DNA from: CBDHHC01 sp965263345
GTDB taxonomy: Bacteria > Pseudomonadota > Alphaproteobacteria > Rhizobiales > CBDHHC01
Assembly (NCBI GenBank): GCA_965263345.1
Contig: CBDHHC010000024.1
Span: 1,116,001-1,180,000 of the forward strand
Reading direction: 5' to 3'
DNA: 64,000 nt
Shown here: in pieces, positions 1 to 7,947 of the stretch
Layout: each line of letters opens with the position of its first letter
Position numbering within the stretch: position 1 is the first letter of the stretch
Made by a program: the position numbers and the translations under genes
Notes under the pieces: generated by a model
What the model was told of the DNA's origin: nothing
Databases searched by the model: none
Seen by the model: only the letters and a program-made list of their open reading frames with translations

Positions 1-2
1 AA

Positions 3-290
3 CTTTCAGAGTTCATCTGTGATCATAATTTCGTAGGCTGGAATGGTCAGGCTACGATTAAATGGCCCAAAGAAAATATACAGCTTAACTTGACAGCAGA
101 TGAAATATTTCAAAACACAGTTTTATTTTGTCCTAACGACGAAAATTTCTTCTGTTTTGAACCAGTAAGTCTTGTCGCAGACGGTTTTAATCTCGCCAGT
201 AATGGGGATAAAACAACTGGTATAATGGCATTGGAACCATATGATATGATGTGTGGAACAGTGAAGTTTGACTGGCAAACATATCAATAA
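3..290 (+). CDS. Aldose 1-epimerase-like protein, C-terminal part (cut by window start)
   Basis: The reading frame is open from the first bases of the window to a TAA at 288-290, so this is the last ~95 residues of a gene that begins outside. The tail resembles the C-terminus of galactose mutarotase-fold enzymes: a CFEPVS core followed by a DGFNLA stretch, then a TGI..LEP turn and a closing beta strand, which corresponds to the region carrying the catalytic glutamate in aldose 1-epimerases. Such enzymes interconvert alpha and beta anomers of sugars in the cytoplasm. A TTG at 90 could be called as a start, but the open frame upstream and the family match show the protein is longer. The family call rests on a short segment and is moderate; the exact sugar cannot be told. 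Confidence 0.6.
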   Translation, partial: LSEFICDHNFVGWNGQATIKWPKENIQLNLTADEIFQNTVLFCPNDENFFCFEPVSLVADGFNLASNGDKTTGIMALEPYDMMCGTVKFDWQTYQ

Positions 291-334
291 TGTTTGTCTT
301 TAATTAACGAGAAAAACAAGACAAATCTAACAGA

Positions 335-351
335 CGAGACCATTGGCCTCG
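335..351. terminator. Possible terminator hairpin between convergent genes
   Basis: A 17-nt hairpin CGAGACCATTGGCCTCG (7 bp with one A-C mismatch, 3-nt loop) lies between the convergent ends of the epimerase-like gene and the basic secreted protein gene. Neither side has a convincing T-run, so its role as a terminator is only suggested by position. Confidence 0.3.
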
Positions 352-367
352 CCTATTATATAAAAAA

Positions 368-1558
368 CTAACGGTTACGCGATCCTCTTCCTTTTCTTCT
401 ATTTGAGTTTCTAGAAAAACGCTGACGCTTTCTTTTATTATTAAAACTCTTTTTTCTGAAACGCTTTTTAAAGTATTTTTGAACTTGTTTTTTGCGTAAC
501 TTCCTTAGTTTAAATTTATTAAACCGTTTGTCTTTTTTATACAATTTAAGAGTTTTCTTTTTAAAGCCTCTTCGTTGAATCTTATCTTTCAATTTAGCCG
601 TTCTCTTAAACTTTATATCCTTAGTTTGGCGTAAATTATCTTTGGTTATCCCAAGAGGACGCCGTTTAGAAAATCGCTTGCCCGATTTATCACGAACAAT
701 ACCAATTTTCACATTCCCAACCGGGCGGCCCCAACGAGATTTATCACGACCAACATGTTTAATATTACCAACTGGACGCCCCCAGACACTTTTATCACGA
801 CCAATAGGTTTTCTATTACCACGTATCCCAAGATGTTCTTTCGTAATGCCTATTGGATGACGCTTGACCTTTTTACCATCAAGTGAAATCATCGTATTGC
901 CAACTGGCCTATTCTGAACAAGACCAATACGAGCAGTCCCATTAATACGACGTGCAATTTTATTTTGACGCGTAATACGATTACCATTTGCAAAGTCTTT
1001 AAGCCCTTGCTTTAATAGCAATTGATCTGCCAGAGAAGGATTCTTAGGAATAGGCTTCAAGCTTTCACCAATCTTGGTTCCACCTTTATTTCGAATAACA
1101 TGATTGATACCTCCAGCCGCTTTAGAAAGACCTTTTCCAATAGCTCTATCAAGCTTTCTGGCTGCACGACTATAAAAAGTATTTAAATCATGTTTCGCTT
1201 TCCTAGCTATTTCCTCATCAAACTTTCCAACAGCTTTAAGACCAACTTCAGTAACGGCCCATGGCACAGCTGTGAAAACTTCCATACCAACATTAAGTGT
1301 CACATCACGTGTATCTCGTGCGACTTTGGCAGCTTTAAGACCAGCCTTACCAACAGCCTCACCACCTTTACCAACGGCCTTGGCACCTTTCTTCACACCT
1401 TTTTTGACAGCTCCACCAACCTTTTTGGCTGCACCAGTAATATCACTAAGTCCAAAGGCATCGGCTTTTGTTGTCGTTAAAAACATTGTCGATGTAGCAA
1501 TCGTGCTGGTTGCCCCCATCGTCAGGGCCGTGGCCAGCATTAAATTTTTCAGTTTCAT
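368..1558 (-). CDS. Secreted, very basic repeat protein of unknown function
   Basis: This 396-residue protein has a signal peptide (basic start, hydrophobic core about residues 7-28, cleavage near KADA-FG), so it is probably exported to the periplasm or beyond. Residues ~35-90 are Ala/Gly/Lys-rich (repeats of the type KKGAKAVGKGG). Residues ~210-310 carry short tandem motifs: RPVGN occurs three times and GRDKSxWGRPVGN twice. The last ~90 residues are almost entirely Lys, Arg, Phe and Asn. No cysteine, enzyme motif or membrane segment follows the signal peptide. The start is supported by AGGAGA eight bases upstream of ATG. Such a polycationic exported protein could bind nucleic acid, polyanionic polysaccharide or the envelope, but this is a guess; no family is recognised. 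It is a single gene with its own upstream region. Confidence 0.75.
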   Translation of the reverse strand: MKLKNLMLATALTMGATSTIATSTMFLTTTKADAFGLSDITGAAKKVGGAVKKGVKKGAKAVGKGGEAVGKAGLKAAKVARDTRDVTLNVGMEVFTAVPWAVTEVGLKAVGKFDEEIARKAKHDLNTFYSRAARKLDRAIGKGLSKAAGGINHVIRNKGGTKIGESLKPIPKNPSLADQLLLKQGLKDFANGNRITRQNKIARRINGTARIGLVQNRPVGNTMISLDGKKVKRHPIGITKEHLGIRGNRKPIGRDKSVWGRPVGNIKHVGRDKSRWGRPVGNVKIGIVRDKSGKRFSKRRPLGITKDNLRQTKDIKFKRTAKLKDKIQRRGFKKKTLKLYKKDKRFNKFKLRKLRKKQVQKYFKKRFRKKSFNNKRKRQRFSRNSNRRKGRGSRNR

Positions 1559-1735
1559 TTCTATCTCCTAATTTTCTCGCTCGCTCCTGCTCGCGTTGTA
1601 TTGATGGATATAGAGCAATCAGAAAACTAGAAGAGTGAACGACTTCACATATTGTTGTTTTAACGACCTGCCCATCTTAGCAAGGTATATACTTTATATA
1701 TGTTTCAGGAGATTCATTTAAGAAAAATAACATTA

Positions 1736-1751
1736 TGTGATTTAGCTCACA
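1736..1751. promoter_or_regulatory. Consensus CRP binding site
   Basis: TGTGATTTAGCTCACA matches the E. coli CRP consensus TGTGA-N6-TCACA exactly in both half sites. It lies 63 bp upstream of the ATG of the CRP/FNR-family regulator and ~178 bp upstream of the divergent basic secreted protein gene. The neighbouring regulator has the same recognition-helix residues as CRP, so autoregulation is the simplest reading; control of the divergent gene is also possible. Confidence 0.75.
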
Positions 1752-1814
1752 CACCATCTAAGCAACAATGTCTATGTACCAGAATGAAAGGTTTCAAATG
1801 TCAATGGTGTTGAG

Positions 1815-2510
1815 ATGATATTAGATTACAGACTCATTTTGCAAAACAGTACGCTTTTTAAAGCTCTTCCTATAGAAGGGCGACGTTATTTTGAGAATCA
1901 TATGCGTATCGTCACGATAAAACGAGGAAAGCTTCTTTTTAAGGAATGGGATACTTCAAATGGTATCTATGTACTATTAAACGGTGTACTCAAAATCTCG
2001 CGCATAACACGTGAGGAAAACGAAATTTTTCTTGCGATACTCGTTAAAGGTGATTTAGTTGGTGAAGTTAGTTTACTTGATAGGAAACCAAGGTCAGCAA
2101 CAGCAACGGGCTTAAGTGATTGCTCACTAGCTAACCTACCTCAACAGCAATTTGAGATTGTTTTGAATCAATATCCGGAACTCTATCGACAACTTCTAAA
2201 TTCAATGTGCAATCGATTGCGGCAAACAAACCAAAGAATAGAAATAAATGAATTTTCTGCAACTGAACGCTTAGCAGAACTTTTTAAAAGGCTTGCCTAT
2301 GCCACCGGAGAGCCTCTTCCAGATGGCCAAACAATAATCAAACTAAAGATCAGCCAAGCGGAACTTGGTACATTAACTAGCCTCTCACGCGAAATGGTCA
2401 ACAGGATTTTGAAAAAATGGCGTACAAAAAAATTATTATCTGTAATTAGCGGTTATTTCGTAATCACAAATATTGAAAAAATGTACTCAGAAAATATCAA
2501 GAACGATTAA
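1815..2510 (+). CDS. CRP/FNR-family transcriptional regulator (CRP-like)
   Basis: A 231-residue regulator of usual CRP length. Residues ~10-125 form a cyclic-nucleotide-binding beta-roll, with the phosphate-binding cassette G-E-V-S-L-L-D-R-K-P-R-S-A-T-A at 83-97, close to the CRP pattern (GE...RSA) that binds cAMP. Residues ~128-145 make the long dimer helix and 165-225 a winged helix-turn-helix. The recognition helix SREMVNRILK (191-200) keeps the S-R-E-x-V-x-R-I-L-K pattern of E. coli CRP, predicting binding to TGTGA half sites, and such a site lies just upstream. There are no N-terminal cysteines for an Fe-S cluster, so it is not FNR. The direct ligand and regulon are inferred, not shown. 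The cyclic-nucleotide-phosphodiesterase-like gene on the other strand just downstream may or may not be linked. Confidence 0.85.
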   Translation: MILDYRLILQNSTLFKALPIEGRRYFENHMRIVTIKRGKLLFKEWDTSNGIYVLLNGVLKISRITREENEIFLAILVKGDLVGEVSLLDRKPRSATATGLSDCSLANLPQQQFEIVLNQYPELYRQLLNSMCNRLRQTNQRIEINEFSATERLAELFKRLAYATGEPLPDGQTIIKLKISQAELGTLTSLSREMVNRILKKWRTKKLLSVISGYFVITNIEKMYSENIKND

Positions 2511-2561
2511 GAATATCAGACTATCATTTGTCAAAAATTTCTTAATCCCTTTATGGGGCTA

Positions 2562-3377
2562 TCACTTTTCCCAATCTTCAAATGATGTACCAAATTCTGT
2601 AATAGGACCTTTATAACTAAAATCAATGGTATGAATAATACAATCATTATTTTGCAAAAGAATAACATTATAAACTGGTGTTAAATCCGCTTGTTTTAAA
2701 GTGGGACTTGCAGAAAAATCCTGCCAGCTATGATGATTTGTTCCTCGAATCCCACAAAATGGAATACCTGAGATCGTACCAGATAAAGGCATATGACAAT
2801 GACCATGAAAAATATATTTTACATTATTTTTATAACCTAAGAGAAGTTGACGAAACTCATTTGTATGTCTCAAACCAATCATATCAGTTGATGGCAATCC
2901 GACAGGAACTGGATTGTGGTGCATAAAGATATAGACATCTTCCTGGGTGCCATGAGTTTCAAGAACATTATGCAACCATGCTTGTCTATCCTCTCCAAAA
3001 TGTCCAGCATGAGTTCCAGCTTCAACGGTATCCAGGTAAATTAAAAGACCTTTTTCTGTTTTTTCAAACCACTGAATATAACCATGCGGATCTTTTGGAG
3101 AATCTGAAAAGATATTCAAGAATTTTTCTCTACGATCATGATTACCTATCAACAAACGAGTTTCAAGAGGAAAGTCATCAAGAGAGTCTTTTAAAAGTTT
3201 ATACGCTCCATCTTCTGACCAATGAGTAAGGTCCCCAGTAATAACACACATTGCAGCATCTTTATGATGTTCATAAACATGAGTGAGACACGATTTAAAA
3301 TTCTCATATGGATCTTTATCCAAAACCAATTCGCCTTTACATGTAAGATGAATATCAGTGATATGAATGATTTTCAT
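2562..3377 (-). CDS. Calcineurin-like metallophosphodiesterase (GpdQ/CpdA type)
   Basis: A 271-residue class III phosphodiesterase. The metal-ligand motifs are all visible: D-x-H in HITDIHL (residues ~4-10), GDLTHW, GNHD, a HHNP block and GHCH near the C-terminus. These bind two metal ions and hydrolyse phosphodiesters; relatives act on 3',5'-cAMP (CpdA) or glycerophosphodiesters (GpdQ). It is the last gene of a Ugp-like ABC transporter operon, ~106 bp after the binding-protein gene, which favours a role in cleaving an imported glycerophosphodiester. A TTG start six codons earlier is possible, but the ATG at 3377 puts the beta strand and DxH at the very N-terminus as usual, with GAGAGA upstream. 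No signal peptide, so it is cytoplasmic. Substrate is inferred from context only. Confidence 0.8.
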   Translation of the reverse strand: MKIIHITDIHLTCKGELVLDKDPYENFKSCLTHVYEHHKDAAMCVITGDLTHWSEDGAYKLLKDSLDDFPLETRLLIGNHDRREKFLNIFSDSPKDPHGYIQWFEKTEKGLLIYLDTVEAGTHAGHFGEDRQAWLHNVLETHGTQEDVYIFMHHNPVPVGLPSTDMIGLRHTNEFRQLLLGYKNNVKYIFHGHCHMPLSGTISGIPFCGIRGTNHHSWQDFSASPTLKQADLTPVYNVILLQNNDCIIHTIDFSYKGPITEFGTSFEDWEK

Positions 3378-3483
3378 TTTGTCATTCTCTCGCAAGCTAT
3401 AAATTACTGGTTAATAAATTTACTGGTTAATAAATCAGAGCAACAAATTCACGTTGCTCTGAAAAAATTTCAAAAAAGGTCTC

Positions 3484-4737
3484 TTACTTTTTGGGAAGTA
3501 AATCAGAGACTTCTTCAGTAAGTTCTTCTTGCAGATCTTTCATGTCTGTTTCGTCACCAGTTACAATGCTTTCTAAAGCGTCATAAATAACTTGCGTCAC
3601 AGCAAGACCTTTATCACCAGGATAAGCTTGCCAATCACGAAGAAGTGGAAGTTGATCAACAGCAGTCTTCTTATTTGGATTTTTGTTATAGAAATCTGAA
3701 AGGATGATTTCATTTGCTGCTTTATTAGGTGGCATATAACCTGTTGTACGAGCCACATCAGCAGCACCTTCACCAGAAGTAATGAACTTTAACCATTTCC
3801 ATGCAGCGTCAAGAACTTTAGGATCTTTTGAGTTTGAAACAAGCATTGCAGCATTTCCACCTGCAGGAAGACCTTTTGGCGTTCCTTCAATTCCTGGGAA
3901 TGGGCCTGTTTTAAGTTCGAACTTACCTTTTGAACGCTCAACGGCACCTAGTGCCGATGTTGACCAGAACATCATGCCAATTTCACCTGCCGAGAAAGAG
4001 GCAAGAGCTTCTTTCCATTTTAGGTTTTTCATTTTACACTCAGAAAAGATGCTCTGCATTGTTTTCAAAGCAACCAAACCTTCTGGACCAGAAACATTAA
4101 ACTTGCCATCTTTCATAGTTGGCGCATCTTGTGTCCACATAAGAGCTTGCAGGAACCAGTTACCAGTGATGTTCCAGCCCCAGAAAATTGGGTTCTTGAT
4201 ACCTTTTTCTCTCATCGTTTTACAAGCACTAACAACTTCACTCCAGTTTGTAGGAAGTTTCTCAATGCCAGCTTTTTTAAGGATATCCATGTTGTAGTAA
4301 CCAACAGGAAGAGAGACAGAAAAAGGCAAGCCATGAACTTTTCCAGCAAATGTAGAAAGCTTCAACATAGCTTTATGATAACCATCTTTCGCAAAATCTT
4401 GCTCTTTTGCTATAAATGGTTCAAGTGATTTCGCAATACCTTTTTCAACAAGAATAGCCTGACGGTTTAGACCTTGCATTGTCACATCAGGAAGCTTATT
4501 AGCAACAGACTCACGAAGAATAGTGTTTGTACCATCTTCATAATTCTCGTAAGTTGCTCTAAATTTTACTTCGATATTTGGGTGAGCTTTTTTAAATTTT
4601 GGTAAAATTGCTTTATATGTTACATCAAATAAGTGTGAATATGGATAGCCAAATTCAATAGTAACTTTATCTTCTGCTTGCGCAGTAGTTGTAAAACCTG
4701 CCAAAATAATCATGGCGAGGGCAAAGATGCGTTTCAT
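3484..4737 (-). CDS. ABC transporter extracellular solute-binding protein (UgpB/MalE-like)
   Basis: A 417-residue type 1 (family 1) solute-binding protein with a clear signal peptide (MKRIFALAMIILAGF... cleaved near AQA-ED). The mature start VTIEFGYPYS and the blocks NIEVKFRATYENYEDG, PDVTMQG and GLPFSVS are typical of UgpB-like glycerol-3-phosphate/sugar-binding proteins. It binds the substrate in the periplasm and delivers it to the two permeases encoded upstream. A TTG start eight codons earlier was rejected: GGAGAA sits correctly before the ATG at 4737. Unusually it is the fourth gene in the operon, behind the ATPase and permeases, and is preceded by two strong hairpins that may raise its expression. 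The downstream phosphodiesterase points to a glycerophospho-compound, but carbohydrate is also possible. Confidence 0.85.
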   Translation of the reverse strand: MKRIFALAMIILAGFTTTAQAEDKVTIEFGYPYSHLFDVTYKAILPKFKKAHPNIEVKFRATYENYEDGTNTILRESVANKLPDVTMQGLNRQAILVEKGIAKSLEPFIAKEQDFAKDGYHKAMLKLSTFAGKVHGLPFSVSLPVGYYNMDILKKAGIEKLPTNWSEVVSACKTMREKGIKNPIFWGWNITGNWFLQALMWTQDAPTMKDGKFNVSGPEGLVALKTMQSIFSECKMKNLKWKEALASFSAGEIGMMFWSTSALGAVERSKGKFELKTGPFPGIEGTPKGLPAGGNAAMLVSNSKDPKVLDAAWKWLKFITSGEGAADVARTTGYMPPNKAANEIILSDFYNKNPNKKTAVDQLPLLRDWQAYPGDKGLAVTQVIYDALESIVTGDETDMKDLQEELTEEVSDLLPKK

Positions 4738-4765
4738 TTTCGTTTCTCCTTCGCTATTCAAAGGG

Positions 4766-4821
4766 GGTTCCAGTCTTTTTAGCGATGAGCTGGAACCTCC
4801 GATACTTCGGCAAGTGCCGAA
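4766..4821 (-). other. Two intergenic hairpins in front of the binding-protein gene
   Basis: Two inverted repeats lie in the 106-bp gap between the second permease gene and the binding-protein gene: GGTTCCAG/CTGGAACC (4766-4773 and 4790-4797, perfect 8 bp, 16-nt loop) and TTCGGC-AAGT-GCCGAA (4806-4821, perfect 6 bp, tetraloop). There is no T-run after either on the minus strand, so they are more likely to be RNA-stabilising or processing structures that give the binding protein a higher mRNA level than the permeases. This is inference from position. Confidence 0.5.
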
Positions 4822-4843
4822 ACTCTGTTCATCTCTCTTGAAT

Positions 4844-5737
4844 TTATTTCATTCCAGAAAGCGTAATACCTTCAATAAACTTCTTTTGTGCGAGTAAAAA
4901 TGCAACAATTAATGGGGTCACAATAATTGTTGCTGTTGCCATCATCGGTCCAAAGAAGCTCCCATCAGCATCCCCTTTAAACTCTCTTAAACCAAGAGGT
5001 GGCGTAAACAAGTCCCGATTTCCTGTAATGACCACGCGTGGCCAGAAATAGTCATTCCAGTGCGCAACAACTGAAAATATTGCAAACGCCAAAAGTGCTG
5101 GAACAGCTGTAGGAAGCATGACACGCCAGATAATAGAAAATTCACTTAATCCGTCCATACGTGCTGCATCAATCAAATCATCAGGCACAGTCATAAAAAA
5201 CTGACGCATTAAAAAAATGCCAAATACTGATATTGTCCAAGGGATGATAAGGGCTGCATAACTATTGGTAAGTCCCAGTTTGGATAGCATAATATAGAGC
5301 GGTAAGGCGATGGCATGGACCGGTATTAACAAACAAAACAAGACCATACCAAACACCAAATCACGCCCGAGGAATCTAAGTTTCGCCAAAGCATAGGCAC
5401 AAGGTAATGCAACAATGACCTGAATTAAGAATATAGATAGAGTGACAATAACCCCATTGAGCAGGTATCTCACCAGAGGGGCTTCGGCAAAAGCTTTTGA
5501 ATAATTAAATTCATAAGGAAGCATCTTGCATTCACTCTCTGGCTTGCCAAGAGCCAGACATCTTGGGTCAGACATAACTTCTTGAGCACCAAAAAAGCCC
5601 CCCTCATTTCGCTCAATTTCTCCAGGAGATTTAAACGAATATGAGAGCATAACATAGAATGGAAGAATAACGATAATTGCTCCAAGAATAAGAACAACAT
5701 GCTTCCAGAATTCTGATACGGTACCCGAAAGCCTCAT
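4844..5737 (-). CDS. ABC sugar-type permease, MalG/UgpE-like
   Basis: A 297-residue inner-membrane permease with six predicted transmembrane segments, the first at about residues 13-33 (VVLILGAIIVILPFYVML). The EAA coupling loop that docks on the ATPase is visible as IDAARMDGLSEFSIIWRVML (about residues 190-210), followed by P-T-A-V-P. A large periplasmic loop after the first helix carries EVMSDPRCLALGK and two cysteines. It pairs with the upstream MalF-like permease to form the channel of a CUT1-type importer. Its ATG overlaps the stop of the preceding gene (ATGA), which shows translational coupling. The family is certain; the substrate is not. Confidence 0.9.
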   Translation of the reverse strand: MRLSGTVSEFWKHVVLILGAIIVILPFYVMLSYSFKSPGEIERNEGGFFGAQEVMSDPRCLALGKPESECKMLPYEFNYSKAFAEAPLVRYLLNGVIVTLSIFLIQVIVALPCAYALAKLRFLGRDLVFGMVLFCLLIPVHAIALPLYIMLSKLGLTNSYAALIIPWTISVFGIFLMRQFFMTVPDDLIDAARMDGLSEFSIIWRVMLPTAVPALLAFAIFSVVAHWNDYFWPRVVITGNRDLFTPPLGLREFKGDADGSFFGPMMATATIIVTPLIVAFLLAQKKFIEGITLSGMK

Positions 5738-6663
5738 GAGTAATGCACCCTTTTTTCAACCAATCGCTGCTGTAAGAAAGTTAATATGAAAACAAATACT
5801 AAAAAGAGAAGAGTGATCGCAGCTCCAATACCAACGAGATTCTCTTTAATCCCCTTCTCAAAGATGGCATACATCATCACATAAGTGGAACGAACAGGGC
5901 CACCTTCCGTTAAAGCTTCAACAGTATCGAAAACCTGAAAAGATCTAATTGTTGTGATAGTAACCACAAAAACCGTTGTTGGTCCAAGCATTGGCCATGT
6001 GACAAGTCGAAATCTATCAAAAGCCGATTTAGCACCATCAATTTCAGCAGCATGATAAAGCTCTCTGGGAATTGAGGTTAATCCGGCCAGGTATAATACC
6101 ATATTAAAACCAAATGCTTGCCAGATACCTATAAAACAAATTGTCCAAAGCGCATAATGCTTATCCCCCAACCACAATGGAAAATCTGTTTTACAGCTCT
6201 CATCAAACCAGCCCCAATATCGCAGAAGACTATAATCACACAAACTTTTCAACGTATCATTGATCAGACCAATTGTAGGATGAAGTGTGAACTCCCACAC
6301 AATAGCCATAGCTAAAAGGGAAGCCATAACAGGAAGAAAATAGATTGTCTTATAAATATTTCCACCAAAACTTAAGGAACGAATAAGCAAAGCGGCTCCT
6401 AACCCAAGAGCAACTGAAATGGGAACAACAATAAAAACATATAAAAATGTAGCATAAAGCATTTTCTCATAGCGGCTCCGAGAAAATATTTTTTCGTAAT
6501 TCTCACCGCCAATCCAATTAAAACTGGTGTTCCCCAAGCTATAATCTGTAAACGAGAGAAATGCCGCGATGATCACGGGCAAAATCAATATAACAATCAT
6601 CAGCACGAAGGCTGGTAGTATGAGAAAATACGGGGTAGTTCTTGAGTAAGATGAATGTGCCAT
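5734..6663 (-). CDS. ABC sugar-type permease, MalF/UgpA-like
   Basis: A 309-residue permease with an N-terminal transmembrane helix (about residues 12-36) and five more further on. The EAA loop reads YHAAEIDGAKSAFDRFRLV (about 205-223) and is followed by WPMLGPT. The first periplasmic region includes NTSFNWIGGENYEKIFS, characteristic of the MalF/UgpA type. It forms a heterodimer with the MalG-like permease. An in-frame TTG two codons earlier would overlap the ATPase stop; the ATG at 6663 is preferred because GGGAGAT stands seven bases before it. The gene begins 2 bp after the ATPase stop codon. Confidence 0.9.
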   Translation of the reverse strand: MAHSSYSRTTPYFLILPAFVLMIVILILPVIIAAFLSFTDYSLGNTSFNWIGGENYEKIFSRSRYEKMLYATFLYVFIVVPISVALGLGAALLIRSLSFGGNIYKTIYFLPVMASLLAMAIVWEFTLHPTIGLINDTLKSLCDYSLLRYWGWFDESCKTDFPLWLGDKHYALWTICFIGIWQAFGFNMVLYLAGLTSIPRELYHAAEIDGAKSAFDRFRLVTWPMLGPTTVFVVTITTIRSFQVFDTVEALTEGGPVRSTYVMMYAIFEKGIKENLVGIGAAITLLFLVFVFILTFLQQRLVEKRVHYS

Positions 6664-6665
6664 AA

Positions 6666-7805
6666 TCAATCTCCCTCAAAGTAAATACGTTTATGATCCT
6701 GGCCAAACGCAAGTGCTTGTTCTTTATGTGACCAGACAAGGGCCTTCGAATTATAACCCAATGTTTGTGCAATCTCAGGTTCTGTCCGCACGATTACCTT
6801 ATCTTGACTATCTTCAAGGTCAGCATGGACAAAAAAGTCTGACCCTAAATTTTCTTTATGTCTGACGGTAACAGGAAAGCTCCTGCCATTTGGGGCCTTA
6901 TGACCAATCAACAAGTGTTCAGGTCGTAATCCGACAAATATAGTTTGATTTTGTGCTTTTAGCTTCCTTAAGAGAGGATAGCCATTACTCAAAACAACAC
7001 GTCCTTCATGATCAACATCACCCTTTAAAATATTGATTTTTGGAGAGCCAATAAATTCTGCAACGCGTTTATCTTTTGGATTGCGGTATATTTCATCAGG
7101 ACTGTCCACTTGCACAACTTCACCATTCATCATAACAGCAATACGATCTGACATAGTCAGAGCTTCTGCCTGGTCGTGTGTCACATATATGAAGGTTGTT
7201 TTAAGTTGGCGATGTAATTGTGCAATCTCAGATCGCATATGAACACGTAAAGAAGCATCTAGATTAGAAAGTGGCTCATCCATCAGAAAAGCCACAGGTT
7301 CCCTGACAATGGCCCGCCCAACAGCAACGCGCTGCCTTTGCCCACCGGAAAGTTGCCCTGGCTTTCTATCCAAAAGCTTTTCCATTTCAAGCTGTTTAGA
7401 AACTTTTATAACATCTTCTTTGATTTGTTTCTCTTTTGTACGTGTACCTGGAATACCCCAGCGCAGAATAGGAATACGTTGTAAGCCATTCAAACGTCTC
7501 ATTCTTAAAGGCACAGCAATATTATCAAACACGCTCAAATGCGGGTACAAAGCATAAGACTGAAAAACCATCGATAAATTTCGATCACTGGGCCGAACAC
7601 GATCAACAGTCGTCTCATTTATCAGAACATGCCCTGAATCTTGTTGTTCAAGACCAGCAATAATTCTCAGTAAAGTAGACTTGCCGCATCCAGAAGGTCC
7701 AACAAGAGAGATAAACTCGCCATCAGCAATATCCAAGCTGATGCCTTTTAAGACTTCAGTATTGCCAAACCTTTTCATAATATTTTGTATGCTTACAGCC
7801 GACAT
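6666..7805 (-). CDS. ABC transporter ATPase, UgpC/MalK-like
   Basis: A 379-residue ATPase that powers the importer. Walker A GPSGCGKST (about 36-44), Q-loop VFQSYALYPH, signature LSGGQRQRVAVGRA, Walker B AFLMDEPLSNLD and switch histidine VTHDQAEAL are all intact. The C-terminal ~130 residues form the OB/TOBE regulatory domain (IGSPKINILKGDV, GLRPEHLLIG) typical of MalK/UgpC. It carries an insert of about 15-20 residues (NGLQRIPILRWGIPGTRTKE) between the Q-loop and the signature region. The ATG at 7805 with GGAGG upstream was chosen over an earlier TTG. It is the first gene of the operon, reading away from the divergent LysR gene. Confidence 0.9.
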   Translation of the reverse strand: MSAVSIQNIMKRFGNTEVLKGISLDIADGEFISLVGPSGCGKSTLLRIIAGLEQQDSGHVLINETTVDRVRPSDRNLSMVFQSYALYPHLSVFDNIAVPLRMRRLNGLQRIPILRWGIPGTRTKEKQIKEDVIKVSKQLEMEKLLDRKPGQLSGGQRQRVAVGRAIVREPVAFLMDEPLSNLDASLRVHMRSEIAQLHRQLKTTFIYVTHDQAEALTMSDRIAVMMNGEVVQVDSPDEIYRNPKDKRVAEFIGSPKINILKGDVDHEGRVVLSNGYPLLRKLKAQNQTIFVGLRPEHLLIGHKAPNGRSFPVTVRHKENLGSDFFVHADLEDSQDKVIVRTEPEIAQTLGYNSKALVWSHKEQALAFGQDHKRIYFEGD

Positions 7806-7947
7806 TACTGCCTCCAACAGGGTCTCTCGAGCAAATACCTTCTAACAAGTTCTATTGACACTTTTGTGAAGTAATATTAGTTCGGCTAATGCTGGTAATA
7901 GAAATAGTAATGAGGTAATATTTGAAAAGTCAGAAAAAATATGAAAG

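Noticed and set aside
90..290. 66-residue protein starting at TTG 90
   Set aside because: The frame is open to the window start and the sequence matches the C-terminus of an aldose-epimerase-type enzyme, so it is a truncated larger gene.
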